Notes: a model not told the origin generated them from the sequence alone. A stretch of 64,000 nt of DNA from Alistipes sp. (GCA_017463615.1 JAFTOU010000027.1:62001-126000), one strand, 5' to 3'; positions 50,892 through 61,014 are shown, counted from the first letter of the stretch. Translations and numbers: made by a program.

Positions 50892-52382
50892 CTACGCACC
50901 TCCTATCTTTTTAGCTAAATACTCTACGCCCAATATCTCCGAGCAGGTGACTGCCGAGGAGATGGTCGTACCTAAACATCCGTGTATATTGAGGCTCTGC
51001 CCCGTAAGCAACATATTTGATATTCGCGTGCGGGCAGGCAGCAGCGTAACCATCGGGTTACGACAATCCTTGACTATGCCGTAAGCACTACCCTCGGGTG
51101 TTGCCGTATAGTCGCGATATGTGAGTGGCGAGGCGGTGTAGATATGCTCCACAGCGCTGCGCAGGTCGGGATAGTAGCGCGAAACAAAGTCCAGCACAGC
51201 GGAGCTGAAGTCGCGCTTAAACTGCTCATACTCAGCACCACGATGACCCAGCTGAGTATCCGCCCACTGCTGACAGAGGGCGTACGGCATAGGGGTAAGC
51301 AGCGTTACCACCTGCGTATACTCGCTACCACTACTTGGCTGCATACAGAGCAGCGCATATGGGATATTATAACCCTTATAGTCGCCCTCCAACGACCAAG
51401 CATCGGTGGTGTTGAACATATAGTGGTTTTGGTTCACATACCGCACCGTATCTGGCTTAAGCAGCAGGTAGGTGGTAAAGAGTCCGTAGGTATTTGGCAG
51501 CGAATTTATGCGCGTAAAAAATGCCTTCTTATAGACCGTATTATTCTCAAGCAGCGAGAATGTCACAGCAGGATGCAGGGAGGAGATAACCCACTTAGCC
51601 TCCACGCGCTCGCCCGAGGTGGTCTCTACATACTCTACCCTATCGCCACAGAGGGCAATCTTTGCGACCTTGGCATTGGTGCACACCGTACCGCCACAAC
51701 CCTCTATCTGCTGCACAAGTAGGTCGGCAAGTTGCTGCGAGCCATCTGCAAAGGCGTAAGCGCCCTCAATATTGGAGTGGGTTATCATACCATACTCATA
51801 GAGCGATGTGGTGAGCTTATTACCCGCAAAAAGTCCGCTATTTCCAGCAAGGACATTGCGCAATTTTGGGTCTGTGATATGCTGTGCAATATGGTCGTAG
51901 GCAGATACCGAGAGGTACTCCATACCGCCATTGGATATACGCCCCTGACGCAGAATCTCGGGCGAAATCAGCTCGCCAACACTACGCAGCGAGGCACAAA
52001 GCGACTCCAGTCCCCTACGCTGAGCAGGGAAGTGCGCCGCCAGAGTATCTACAAATCGCTCGTAACCCATAGCGTGGCAGTAGCTCTGCTCCCCAAAGTG
52101 GAAGTGGTCAAAGCCACTCTCGTCCAACTTGCGGAGCTTCAGCGAGTCCATAATACCCAGATACTTGAAGTACTGGTGCATAATCTGACCCTCCGACAGG
52201 CTACCGACATAGTGCATACCCGTATCCAATGTGCGACCATTGCGCCTAAAGGACTGCAAGCAGCCGCCGATGACGCTATGCTGCTCAAGCAGAGTGACAC
52301 CCAAGCCCTCCTTGCTGAGCATAGCCCCGCAAACAAGACCGGCAAGTCCACCACCGATTATTACAACATCACACCTACTCAT
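50892..52382 (-). CDS. FAD-dependent phytoene-dehydrogenase-like oxidoreductase
   Basis: 496 residues. N-terminal dinucleotide fold VVIIGGGLAGLVCGAMLSKE (6-25), followed by GVTLLEQHSVIGGCLQSFRR, a central DGSQQLADLLVQQIEGCGGT, and the C-terminal LLTGQSLNIHGCLGTTISSA. The pattern is that of CrtI/phytoene-desaturase relatives. In polyene clusters such enzymes may desaturate or isomerise the chain. Its ATG overlaps the stop of the MMPL fusion gene by eight bases. Confidence 0.87.
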   Translation of the reverse strand: MSRCDVVIIGGGLAGLVCGAMLSKEGLGVTLLEQHSVIGGCLQSFRRNGRTLDTGMHYVGSLSEGQIMHQYFKYLGIMDSLKLRKLDESGFDHFHFGEQSYCHAMGYERFVDTLAAHFPAQRRGLESLCASLRSVGELISPEILRQGRISNGGMEYLSVSAYDHIAQHITDPKLRNVLAGNSGLFAGNKLTTSLYEYGMITHSNIEGAYAFADGSQQLADLLVQQIEGCGGTVCTNAKVAKIALCGDRVEYVETTSGERVEAKWVISSLHPAVTFSLLENNTVYKKAFFTRINSLPNTYGLFTTYLLLKPDTVRYVNQNHYMFNTTDAWSLEGDYKGYNIPYALLCMQPSSGSEYTQVVTLLTPMPYALCQQWADTQLGHRGAEYEQFKRDFSSAVLDFVSRYYPDLRSAVEHIYTASPLTYRDYTATPEGSAYGIVKDCRNPMVTLLPARTRISNMLLTGQSLNIHGCLGTTISSAVTCSEILGVEYLAKKIGGA

Positions 52383-55300
52383 CGCACACCTTTGTTAGTA
52401 TATAGAGCGTCTGCGAGCTACTACGCTCACACGGACGCACCTTTATATTAAGACCATTATCCGCCGCAAACTGACGCATCCACTCTGCATCTACAAAGTA
52501 GAGCGGCGCAGTGGTCTTGTTAAACTTCAGAATCTTGGTAGACCACACCTCCGACTGCTCCACCTTGCAGTGTGTAGCCATCTTGGAGCTATCGCCATCG
52601 CGGACGATAATCACTCCGCCCGCATTGAGGCTCTCTGCTGCTCGCTGCAGAATATCGCGCTGAGACTGCTGGTCTACATAGTGCAAGCTGTCGTTAAACA
52701 GCACCGCATCCGACTGCGGGATATCCACCGTGCGCATATCGGCACAGAGGAAACTGATATTACCCCGCCTACAGAGGAAAGAGTGCTGGGCAAGCTCTAC
52801 CTTATTGCTGTCGTAGTCAATGCCCACAACCCTACGCTCAGGGCTAAGCATGGCGAGCATAAATGACATCTGACCATAGCCGCAGCCCATATCGGTAATG
52901 GTTGCGTTGCGCGGCACGAGCTTATCCCACAAATCGTAGTAGCCATCCATACGGCACTTGACGCGCATATACCACTCCAATATCGGCCCCTTATATACAT
53001 AATTCTTTATCAGCGCACGGCGGAAGTAGAGGTCGCTGACCCTGCCTATCTCGCCACAGAATATGCGATACTGCTCCTTATACCACTGGCGGATACTCTT
53101 AGCCTGCTGCTGGTATGTATCGCCGAAGGTCGTATCGCCATAGCTTATACGCTTGAGGGTCTTGGTTGCAATAATGCCCGACTTGATATAGAATCCCTGA
53201 CGCTTTGCCGACACCTGACCCGCACCGTAGATAACCATAGGCAGTATATCCAACTTAAGCAGCTGAGCGAGGTAAAAAGCGCCCTTATGAAAACGCTGCA
53301 CCGAGCAGTCTGCCGAGCGAGTACCTTCGGGGAATATCACCACCGAGTAGCCCTCCGAGATGCGCTGCTGCAGGCGCTCTGCCAGAGCCTCATAGCCATC
53401 GGCAGAGTGGTGGAAGTCGGCATAGCGGACTATCCAGCCGAAGAATGGAGAGTTCCACACCCAGCTATTGGTAACCATAACAATCTTAGGCGTAGTAGAT
53501 AGCAGCAGCAGGATATCTATAAACGACTGGTGGTTGGCAATGATAACTGCTGACTTGCTATAGTCCTCGCCATAAGGGTTCTTGCGCACCGTCTTTACGG
53601 TTATCATCGTGCTGAGGAATAGGCGCGTGAAGCGGTAGACCATACGATGAAAGGCGAGCTTCTTGGTCGTACGCTTAAGGGGCAGCACCATCAGCACAAG
53701 CATATATATCTGCGCAAGGATACATCCGAGCAGGAAGTAGAGGAAACTATACAGAGTATTGAGCACACCACCCAGCGTATACGGAAAACCTCCGCGCTCG
53801 GTCTGCGAGGTTACAAGCAATCGGAAGAGCATCGGCTGCACGGTATACGACACAAGCACCACCACGCTAAGTCCCAGCACCGAAATCAGGGCGATAGACT
53901 GCAGTGCCGGATGCTTTGCAAATATCAGCACACCCATACCCACAATGGCGGTAAATGCCGAGAAGAATATCGCCGTCTTATGCGCTCCCAGCACCTTTTT
54001 ACCACTACGATACTCCTGCAGCAGACCGTCCATAATAAAGATACTGAAGTCGTCGCCGATACCGAAGATAAAGGTGGCAAGGATGATATTTACGATATTG
54101 AACTTGATGTCAAACAGCGCCATCATACCCAGTATTATCACCCAGCTGACAGCCATAGGCAGGAAGGTGAGCAGCGTAAGCTCTATACGGCCATACGAGA
54201 CAAAGAGCGCCAGAAAGACGATGAGCGAGGAGACAAAGAGTATATAGTTGAAGTCGTTGCTGGTAGACTCCACCATCTTTGAGGAGAAGTAGCCACGATC
54301 TATCACCGCCGTATTGGGCAGCGCATCTAACTGCGCGTAGACATCCGCCTTGTGGCAATCATCTATAGCCACGCGACAGAGCATTGACATATACCCCTCC
54401 GAGCTATTCACCCACTCCGAAACCACCGGCACCTCGCCAATCTCAGCCTTGGTGTAGAGGCAAGGGGTATACTCTGCAGATATAAGCTCCTCAAAGCGAC
54501 CGAAAGCACCACTACGGAAGCCATATCGGCTCTCCGATGTCTCAATTTTCGCCATCGTAGCTGCGCGGTGCTTACTCCAAAAGGCGTTCCAGCGCTCAAT
54601 GCGGCGCTGCTGCTCGGCAAGCGGAATGACAAGGTCGTCAATTATCACCACATCGCTAACCACCCCCTGCGAGGCGTAAGAAGCAAGTTGCTCAGAGAGT
54701 GCCGAGTACTCCTCCATAAGGCCATCCAGACTCTCTGCACCCGTAACGATATAGACATCCCTGCTCTCGTCGCCAAAAATCTCCGCCGAGCGAGCCTCAG
54801 CCTTAGCGATATGGTCGGGGATATAGTTGATATTTGACATATTGTCGTCAAACTCAACATCGCGGTAGAAGAATAGCGCCGTAACAAAGAGCACAACGAT
54901 AGGCAGCACCACCCATCTATTACCCTCGTACTTATAGCTCACAGCGCGCTCAATATGGTTCAGAAAACTACTCTTAGTTGTAGTGTCAAAGCCACGCAGA
55001 AATTGAGGCAGGAATATGAGGCTGAAGAGCGTTGTTCCAATCAGTGTAAAGACAGAGAATAGTCCCATATCCTGCAGCAGCGACGAGGAGGTAAAACATA
55101 GCGCTGCAAAGGCACCGATAGTTGTAAAGCAACCGATAGTGAGCGGCAGGGTCAGCTCCTCGATAATCTCCTTAGGCGAGGATATGCTATTGAGGTGCGA
55201 GATGATGTGTATAGAGTAGCTGAGCGATATACCCAGCACCACCGTACCTGCGCCGATGGCGATAGCGGACATCTCCCCCTGCACAAGCCACACCATAGAT

Positions 55301-56205
55301 AGCGCGAAGAGGAAGCCGAATGCCGGCGGGGTGATAATCAGCGGTATAGACCAGCGATTACGGAAGGCGAGGAATAGCACAAAGAGTATAAAGAGCATTG
55401 CCAGGCCCAGCGTGATATTTGCATCGTGCTTTATCTGGCGAGCGTTATAGACGGCAATTATCGGACCGCCAATGCAATCTACAGCCACGCCCTCAACCTC
55501 GGCAACAGCCTCAGCCGCCTCCAGCCCACTTACCAGCGCGTCGTTATTTCCCGTATCGCCCAGGCTATTGCTCGGCTGGATGAATATCATCATCGTTGTA
55601 AGGTCGGCGGTAAAGAGTCTGCCGTTGTATATCTCGTACTGCAGGTTTGGATTAAACTGCTCAAATCGCTGCAGCAGGTGCGTACCAATACCCAGCGGGT
55701 CTTGCATAACCACATCGCCCACGACCATACCCGATGGTGAGGTAAGCAGGTCGTAAGCACCCTTCACTGCCCTATCCACGCCTCCATTTGCAATCTTCTG
55801 TTCCAGCGCCTGATAGTCGGCATCGGTGAGAAAAATCGGCAGGTAGGAGTAGATGAACGAGGTGCAGCTGCTGATGGTCTGAGAGTCGGCATAGGCAGTC
55901 ATTGAGGAGATAAGTCCCTGGTCCAACAGCGGAGTGATATGCTGCTCAAAGCTCTCTGCCGAGGCGATGATAGCATCGGGGTCGGCACCGCTGAACATCA
56001 CTATTATCTTATCCTTGGCAGCTACATTGTCAAAGGTGGCACTCTTTTTCTTGTCCGAGCTGTTGAAGAAGTTGGTGATATTCTCCTGAAACGATATCTG
56101 CGAGGCCATAACCGCGCAGATAGCCACCGAGAGTATCAGCGTCAGATAGAACGCCACTCGGTGCTGCTCAAACCACTCGTATATATATACAAAGAGCTTA
56201 CTCAT
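52375..56205 (-). CDS. Three-domain fusion: MMPL/RND exporter, PlsC-type acyltransferase, SAM methyltransferase
   Basis: 1276 residues. 1-840: RND/MMPL exporter with two repeats (membrane segments near 15-35, 265-400, 655-810; the loop IGAGTVVLGISLSYSIHII and FIFGIGDDFSIFIMDGLLQE are typical). 850-1050: 1-acylglycerol-phosphate-type acyltransferase with NHQSFID (891-897, HX4D) and FPEGTR (958-963). 1070-1276: class I methyltransferase with DMGCGYGQ (1105-1112), VVGIDYDSNKV and VLFNDSLHYVD. Aryl-polyene clusters usually encode these as separate proteins. The fusion suggests acylation, methylation and export are coupled at the inner membrane. No frameshift or domain break seen. Confidence 0.9.
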   Translation of the reverse strand: MSKLFVYIYEWFEQHRVAFYLTLILSVAICAVMASQISFQENITNFFNSSDKKKSATFDNVAAKDKIIVMFSGADPDAIIASAESFEQHITPLLDQGLISSMTAYADSQTISSCTSFIYSYLPIFLTDADYQALEQKIANGGVDRAVKGAYDLLTSPSGMVVGDVVMQDPLGIGTHLLQRFEQFNPNLQYEIYNGRLFTADLTTMMIFIQPSNSLGDTGNNDALVSGLEAAEAVAEVEGVAVDCIGGPIIAVYNARQIKHDANITLGLAMLFILFVLFLAFRNRWSIPLIITPPAFGFLFALSMVWLVQGEMSAIAIGAGTVVLGISLSYSIHIISHLNSISSPKEIIEELTLPLTIGCFTTIGAFAALCFTSSSLLQDMGLFSVFTLIGTTLFSLIFLPQFLRGFDTTTKSSFLNHIERAVSYKYEGNRWVVLPIVVLFVTALFFYRDVEFDDNMSNINYIPDHIAKAEARSAEIFGDESRDVYIVTGAESLDGLMEEYSALSEQLASYASQGVVSDVVIIDDLVIPLAEQQRRIERWNAFWSKHRAATMAKIETSESRYGFRSGAFGRFEELISAEYTPCLYTKAEIGEVPVVSEWVNSSEGYMSMLCRVAIDDCHKADVYAQLDALPNTAVIDRGYFSSKMVESTSNDFNYILFVSSLIVFLALFVSYGRIELTLLTFLPMAVSWVIILGMMALFDIKFNIVNIILATFIFGIGDDFSIFIMDGLLQEYRSGKKVLGAHKTAIFFSAFTAIVGMGVLIFAKHPALQSIALISVLGLSVVVLVSYTVQPMLFRLLVTSQTERGGFPYTLGGVLNTLYSFLYFLLGCILAQIYMLVLMVLPLKRTTKKLAFHRMVYRFTRLFLSTMITVKTVRKNPYGEDYSKSAVIIANHQSFIDILLLLSTTPKIVMVTNSWVWNSPFFGWIVRYADFHHSADGYEALAERLQQRISEGYSVVIFPEGTRSADCSVQRFHKGAFYLAQLLKLDILPMVIYGAGQVSAKRQGFYIKSGIIATKTLKRISYGDTTFGDTYQQQAKSIRQWYKEQYRIFCGEIGRVSDLYFRRALIKNYVYKGPILEWYMRVKCRMDGYYDLWDKLVPRNATITDMGCGYGQMSFMLAMLSPERRVVGIDYDSNKVELAQHSFLCRRGNISFLCADMRTVDIPQSDAVLFNDSLHYVDQQSQRDILQRAAESLNAGGVIIVRDGDSSKMATHCKVEQSEVWSTKILKFNKTTAPLYFVDAEWMRQFAADNGLNIKVRPCERSSSQTLYILTKVCDE

Positions 56206-57382
56206 CTCTACTCTGTCGTTTACAAATAACCATTATTGCGTATGATAGCACAAAGACCGCCACGGCAGCTATTGTCGCCAGCACGAAGCTACCGACTATA
56301 TACTGATTAAGGCTCTGCAGCACACCCTCCAGCGTAATACCCTCCAGCGTAAAGGCATTCGCCTCGCCCAGCACCGCAGCACCAAGTGCCACACTGCCGT
56401 AGAGGATGAATGGTATCATCGGCGGTATGCTTATATTTGAGAAGGCTATCGCCACAACCTTATTCAGGCGCATAAAGTGGGCTGCCACACCCGCAAAGAC
56501 CATCTGGTAGCCCCATATCGGAATTATACCGCAGAATACGCCCCAGCCCATCGCCGCCGCCATAGCTGCGTTGGAGTCCTTGCTGTGGGTGATATTCTGG
56601 CTGATAAACCTCTTGATATTTTCACCCGTCAGCGAGCGCAGGAACTTCCACGGGTAGTAGAACAGCAGCGCATAGAGCACCAGCACCGTGTTGAGTATAC
56701 TTATGCGGGTAAAGTCCTGCAGCGGGCGAAAGTGCGACACGCGCTCCTCAACGGGCGGATAGTAGACCTTGATAGGCACATTCTCCACATTCACCCCGCG
56801 CCAAGCAGCACGCACGATAACCTCTACCTCAAACTCGTAGCGGCGAGTAATAAAGTGGATATTCTGCAGTCGCTCAAGCGGATAGAGTCTAAAGCCCGAC
56901 TGGGTATCCGACAGCTCCTGCCAAGTCTCTACCTTGTACCAGAAGTTTGAGAACTTATTGGCAAAGGTGTTCTTTGACGGCATATTATCCGCCGCAAGGT
57001 TACGCGCACCGATAAGCAGACTATCAGGCGCCTGCTCAATTCTATCCACAAATACGGGTATATCGTCGGCATAGTGCTGACCGTCCGAGTCTATAGTTAT
57101 CGCATAGCGATAGCCCCACTCGTATGCCCTCTTAAGGCCCAACTTCAAGGCGTAACCCTTGCCCTGATTCTTCGGGTAGTCAATCACGCGAATGCCCTCT
57201 GTAGATGCCAAAATCTCCGCCGTATTATCCGTAGAGCCGTCATTTACCACGATAATATCAGATGCAAACTGCTTCACATCCGCTATCACCTGACCGATAG
57301 TTGTGGCATTGTTGTATGTAGGCATCAGCACCACACACTTAAGTGCCGCCATTCGCTGCTTATATGTCGTTGTAGTGGTCAT
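56198..57382 (-). CDS. Glycosyltransferase family 2 fused to DUF2062 membrane domain
   Basis: 394 residues. GT2 domain (12-230): VVLMPTYNNATTIGQVIADV, IIVVNDGSTDNTAEIL, ITIDSDGQHYADDIPVFVDR, DTQSGFRLYPLERL. DUF2062 domain from about 265 with hydrophobic segments (VFCGIIPIWGYQMVFAGVAA, IPPMIPFILYGSVALGAAVL). Such GT2-DUF2062 fusions occur in aryl-polyene clusters and may attach a sugar to the lipid-linked product. It starts with TAATG overlap on the dehydratase stop. Confidence 0.88.
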   Translation of the reverse strand: MTTTTTYKQRMAALKCVVLMPTYNNATTIGQVIADVKQFASDIIVVNDGSTDNTAEILASTEGIRVIDYPKNQGKGYALKLGLKRAYEWGYRYAITIDSDGQHYADDIPVFVDRIEQAPDSLLIGARNLAADNMPSKNTFANKFSNFWYKVETWQELSDTQSGFRLYPLERLQNIHFITRRYEFEVEVIVRAAWRGVNVENVPIKVYYPPVEERVSHFRPLQDFTRISILNTVLVLYALLFYYPWKFLRSLTGENIKRFISQNITHSKDSNAAMAAAMGWGVFCGIIPIWGYQMVFAGVAAHFMRLNKVVAIAFSNISIPPMIPFILYGSVALGAAVLGEANAFTLEGITLEGVLQSLNQYIVGSFVLATIAAVAVFVLSYAIMVICKRQSRDE

Positions 57383-57738
57383 TACTCTATCTCTGCTCTA
57401 AGTTTTAGCGCCGTCTGATTATCTGCTACGCGAACAGCCGTTGCTCGCACCTTATTCTCCGTAATTGTGATATTAAGCACCACCTGCAGTCCCTCTGTAG
57501 GGATAAGGGCAGAGAGGTACTTGCACTCCTTGATAGTGACAAAGTGGACATCCCGCTGTAGAATGCGACCGATAATCTCGCGAATAATAGTGAGCGTACA
57601 CACCCCAGGAACTACCGCCTGCGAAGGGAAGTGACCCTGGTAAATAGGGTGCTGGGCAGCAAGTGTCAAGGTTGCAGTATAGCCATCCTCAACAGCCGCA
57701 ATGCTATCTATATTGTAAAAGTTACCCTCTAATCGCAT
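57382..57738 (-). CDS. FabZ-like 3-hydroxyacyl-ACP dehydratase (ApeI-type)
   Basis: 118 residues, hotdog fold. HPIYQGHFPSQAVVPGVCTL holds the catalytic His36 region (GHFP-x-x-x-VVPG), as in FabA/FabZ; KYLSALIPTEGLQVVLNITI is the back sheet. In aryl-polyene pathways one or two such dehydratases form the conjugated double bonds. Its partner at 63350 is the second. The ATG lies three bases from the stop of the LolA-like gene. Confidence 0.85.
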   Translation of the reverse strand: MRLEGNFYNIDSIAAVEDGYTATLTLAAQHPIYQGHFPSQAVVPGVCTLTIIREIIGRILQRDVHFVTIKECKYLSALIPTEGLQVVLNITITENKVRATAVRVADNQTALKLRAEIE

Positions 57739-57741
57739 ACC

Positions 57742-58356
57742 TTAAAAAAGTTTACTATCTATAGCCACATTAAAGTGCTTATCCATAAAGCTATACATCG
57801 TGTAGTCGCCCGTACGCTCATCCATACGCAGTGTGTTGAGCGACATATTTGCCCTATCAAAATGGATTGCAATCTTGGCAATCTTCGCCCCCTTGCCACG
57901 CTGTGGCGTAAGGGTTACAATCCACTCCTTTGCACTCTGCTCTACAGCGTAACTATACCCGCGAGCAATCTGCTCAAAGTCGCCCACCACGCAAGCGGAG
58001 AGTATAGCACTCAGATTCTTGAGCATAGGGTTTGAGGCAACCTTGGTCTTGGTAGTATTGCCCGCCGTGCACATCTCAAACCACTCGGAGGTCATCTTTA
58101 TATAGTCGCCATCCTCAAAGCGGAGCAACATATTACCGCCCTGCTGAAAGTAGAACTGCCCACCCTTAACCACCGCCGAGGCGAGTACAGACACCTCGCG
58201 CGTCTGGGTAAAACGGCACTTTATGGAGGTCACATCCCCATTTTTCGTCTTCAGCTCCTGCTCAAACTGCTGCGCCATATCACTCTGCTGTGCCGAGGTG
58301 GTCACTGCAGAGAGCATCATAAGCAACAGCGCTATTACTCTAATTCTCATAAGCAT
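57742..58356 (-). CDS. LolA-like outer-membrane lipoprotein carrier, polyketide cluster
   Basis: 204 residues. A signal peptide (1-22, ending TTSAQ). A LolA fold is suggested by SIKCRFTQTREVSVLASAVV, GGQFYFQQGGNMLLRFEDGD, WIVTLTPQRGKGAKIAKIAI. LolA-like proteins in aryl-polyene clusters are thought to move the lipid-linked pigment through the periplasm to the outer membrane. Two ATG codons (58356 and 58350) are both possible starts. It overlaps the deacetylase gene end. Confidence 0.83.
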   Translation of the reverse strand: MLMRIRVIALLLMMLSAVTTSAQQSDMAQQFEQELKTKNGDVTSIKCRFTQTREVSVLASAVVKGGQFYFQQGGNMLLRFEDGDYIKMTSEWFEMCTAGNTTKTKVASNPMLKNLSAILSACVVGDFEQIARGYSYAVEQSAKEWIVTLTPQRGKGAKIAKIAIHFDRANMSLNTLRMDERTGDYTMYSFMDKHFNVAIDSKLF

Positions 58357-59038
58357 CTACATTTAGCATCTTGTCTAACGACTCAAATCTATATCCGCGC
58401 TCCAAGGTCACATCTATCAGCTCGGCAAGCAGTCGCTCCGCCCCGTCGCACCTATCGTGCAGCAGGATAATACCCCCCGTATGGAGTCTGCGGACAACAC
58501 TCTGCCACACCTCGCGGCGCGTGCGGCTACTCATAGTATCCAACGAGCGGATACTCCAGCCAATGGTCCTATATCCACGAGAGCGAACAGCCCTGCCGAT
58601 AATCGGGTTTGTCACCCCAAATGGGGGTCTGAAGAGCTGCGGCTTAAGCCCCGTAGCCTCAAAGATAGCCTTGTGGCACATATCCAACTCCTCCTCAACG
58701 CGCACCCTACTACGCAGCGGGAAATATGCCGAGTGGGTGTGGGTATGGTTGCCAACCGTATGCCCCTCCTCTACAATTCGGCGGACAATATCGGGGTGCT
58801 GAGCAACCTTACTGCCGACAAGAAAGAATGTCGCCTTAACACCGCGCTGGCGAAGAGTATCCAGCACAAGAGGGGTCATCACCGGGTCGGGTCCATCGTC
58901 AAAAGTGAGGGCTACAACGCGCTCGGTGGTCGCTGCACGGCATAGAGTGCGGAGGTAGACATTACTCCCGACATCTGCCGACGCCCATACCATAAAGAGT
59001 ATCAGGCACAGGACCACTATGGCGACTATCCAATACAT
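58340..59038 (-). CDS. Polysaccharide deacetylase (NodB domain), membrane anchored
   Basis: 232 residues. An N-terminal membrane segment (IVAIVVLCLILFMVWAS, 4-20). NodB motifs: TFDDGPDP (45-52) and the metal-binding HTHTH (98-102), then FRPPFGVTNP and GGIILLHDRC. It removes N- or O-acetyl groups from a sugar or other substrate. A deacetylase is not a core aryl-polyene gene. Together with the GT2 protein it suggests the product carries an amino sugar or acetylated head group. Confidence 0.9.
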   Translation of the reverse strand: MYWIVAIVVLCLILFMVWASADVGSNVYLRTLCRAATTERVVALTFDDGPDPVMTPLVLDTLRQRGVKATFFLVGSKVAQHPDIVRRIVEEGHTVGNHTHTHSAYFPLRSRVRVEEELDMCHKAIFEATGLKPQLFRPPFGVTNPIIGRAVRSRGYRTIGWSIRSLDTMSSRTRREVWQSVVRRLHTGGIILLHDRCDGAERLLAELIDVTLERGYRFESLDKMLNVDAYEN

Positions 59039-59835
59039 TGCACCCTAAAAACTGCCGGCGCTGCGCCGAAATATTCGTTATAGACAACAACCTCACTCTC
59101 TCCCTGCTGCACAAGGCGCACAGCCTCGGCAAAGGTATATGCCGCCGAGGTTGGGAATAGTCCATACTTCGCATAGCCGTTATATACTACCGTTGCATCT
59201 GCCCTCGTAGCGTAGCGCTCCCTGCACTGCTCTACGGTAAGGCTCTGACAAAGAAAATCTATAGCTGTAACCTGAGCCACACTCTGCTCGCTACGCTGAG
59301 CTGTAAGGCGGGCGAATACTGCACCCTCGCCATCAGCCACCGTACGAAAAGCACCCATACGCTCCATAATACGGTGTTGCGAAGGGGTCTGCTCGTCAAA
59401 AGCGCCGACAAGCACATTGCAACTCTCGCCATCGGCAATACGCATCATAGCGTCCAGCAGCGCATCCTCAAAGCTATGGCTACGGTTTACATAGGTCACA
59501 TTGTAGCAGTGGTTATGGCGCAGAAGTGCTATCTGCCCACCCACCGTATTGAATGTAGACTGGATAAATGGCGTTGGGTTGAGCAGCTGCTCGTGCTCCA
59601 CAATCATATTGCGCAGAAACTTCTCGCTATCGGCAAGGCATCCCCACCCCGTAGCGGTAATTATTGCATCCAGCGCATCTATACCCTCCGTACCACCTAC
59701 ACACTCTACTGCCGTAGTTACAGCGCTCTTTATCACGCGGCTCATACGGCGACGCAGACCTGCATCGGGGATAAGCAGCTTGATATCGGTAGCCACATCC
59801 TGGGCCGTAACAACACTATCTATATAGCACCTCAT
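59026..59835 (-). CDS. Beta-ketoacyl-synthase-like protein (chain-length-factor type)
   Basis: 269 residues, shorter than a full ketosynthase. IITATGWGCLADSEKFLRNM, LNPTPFIQSTFNTVGGQIAL, and SCNVLVGAFDEQTPSQHRIM match the ketoacyl-synt_2/chain-length-factor-like proteins of aryl-polyene clusters. There is no TACSSA-type active-site Cys, so it should be catalytically inactive and form a heterodimer with an active ketosynthase, probably the one at 59839. Confidence 0.82.
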   Translation of the reverse strand: MRCYIDSVVTAQDVATDIKLLIPDAGLRRRMSRVIKSAVTTAVECVGGTEGIDALDAIITATGWGCLADSEKFLRNMIVEHEQLLNPTPFIQSTFNTVGGQIALLRHNHCYNVTYVNRSHSFEDALLDAMMRIADGESCNVLVGAFDEQTPSQHRIMERMGAFRTVADGEGAVFARLTAQRSEQSVAQVTAIDFLCQSLTVEQCRERYATRADATVVYNGYAKYGLFPTSAAYTFAEAVRLVQQGESEVVVYNEYFGAAPAVFRVQCIG

Positions 59836-59838
59836 ATT

Positions 59839-61011
59839 CTATCGCGTAAAGAGTAGTGAACTACAGTTACCACCAAAGCCAAAGGAGTTTGTCAGCACGC
59901 TATCTATCTTCGCCTGCTCAAAGGCTGTTACAGGGTGCAGACCATACTCCGCTATTGGGGTTGTAAAGTTGAGATTCGGATAACGACAGCCACGCACTAT
60001 AGATAGCACCGACAGCACAGCCTCTATACCTCCCGCCGCAGCAAGGGTGTGACCCGTAAATGCCTTGGTAGAGCTAAACGGAGGGACATTATCCCCAAAA
60101 AGGCGGATGAAGGCGGCACTCTCCGAGGCGTCGTTATTGCCCGTACCCGTACCGTGAGCGTTGATATAGTCCACGCTCTGCGGCTCTACGCCAGCCATCT
60201 GTAGCGCCTGAGCCATAGCCTGATAGGCACCATTACCCTCTGCCGACGAGGCGGTCTGGTGGTGTGCATCGTTGCGGTTAGAGTAACCACTCAGGTGGCA
60301 GTAGTACGAGCAGGCCTCCTCCTCGCGCTGCAGCACCAAGTAACCCGCGCCCTCGCCCAGGTTGAGTCCCGCGCGGCTACTATCAAAAGGTCGGCAAGGC
60401 TCGCCATCTAAAATCATCAGCGACTTGAAACCATTGAGCGTAAAGGCACTAAGGGCATCACTCCCGCCCACAACGACATAATCTACAATATTGTGTTTGA
60501 GCAACTTAGCACCCGCAATAATGGCATTTGCTGCCGACGAGCAGGCGGTGCTGATAGTTGTCCTATAGCCGTTAATACCGCAGTGGCGAGCAATAGCGTC
60601 GGTACTTGCGGCGCAGTCGTGCATCCTCACATCGCGCAGTCGTCCGCGGCTATCGTCCTCAATAAAACTCTCAAAGAAGTGCTCGGTAAGGTCCATACCG
60701 CCCACCGAGGTAGATGATACCAGACCTACGCGGCGGGTATAGTCTATATCTGCACCCGCCATAGCCTCCCGAACCGCCAGAATACCGAGCAGTGCCGTAC
60801 GCGACAGATGCTCGCTCTGCGGTATGGAGAGCATTGAGTGCAGTTGCTCGTTAGTCACAGCAATCTCGCCCACGGGCAGGCGGTTGGCAGTGCGCAGCAG
60901 CGTCGGGGTGGCAGAGATACCACTCTCACCCCTGCATATACGCTCAAGGTTACGCTCCACACCCACGCCGAGTGCCGAGACAATACCTACACCTGTGACT
61001 ACGATACCCAT
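59839..61011 (-). CDS. Beta-ketoacyl-ACP synthase (FabF-like)
   Basis: 390 residues. A full ketosynthase with the active-site Cys157 in STACSSAANA, the first His in INAHGTGTGNNDASE and the second in TKAFTGHTLAAAGG, and the closing TNSFGFGGNCSSLLF. It condenses malonyl-ACP units during polyene chain growth. It is followed after three bases by the chain-length-factor-like gene and preceded by the ACP, a minimal type II PKS. Confidence 0.93.
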   Translation of the reverse strand: MGIVVTGVGIVSALGVGVERNLERICRGESGISATPTLLRTANRLPVGEIAVTNEQLHSMLSIPQSEHLSRTALLGILAVREAMAGADIDYTRRVGLVSSTSVGGMDLTEHFFESFIEDDSRGRLRDVRMHDCAASTDAIARHCGINGYRTTISTACSSAANAIIAGAKLLKHNIVDYVVVGGSDALSAFTLNGFKSLMILDGEPCRPFDSSRAGLNLGEGAGYLVLQREEEACSYYCHLSGYSNRNDAHHQTASSAEGNGAYQAMAQALQMAGVEPQSVDYINAHGTGTGNNDASESAAFIRLFGDNVPPFSSTKAFTGHTLAAAGGIEAVLSVLSIVRGCRYPNLNFTTPIAEYGLHPVTAFEQAKIDSVLTNSFGFGGNCSSLLFTR

Positions 61012-61014
61012 ACC

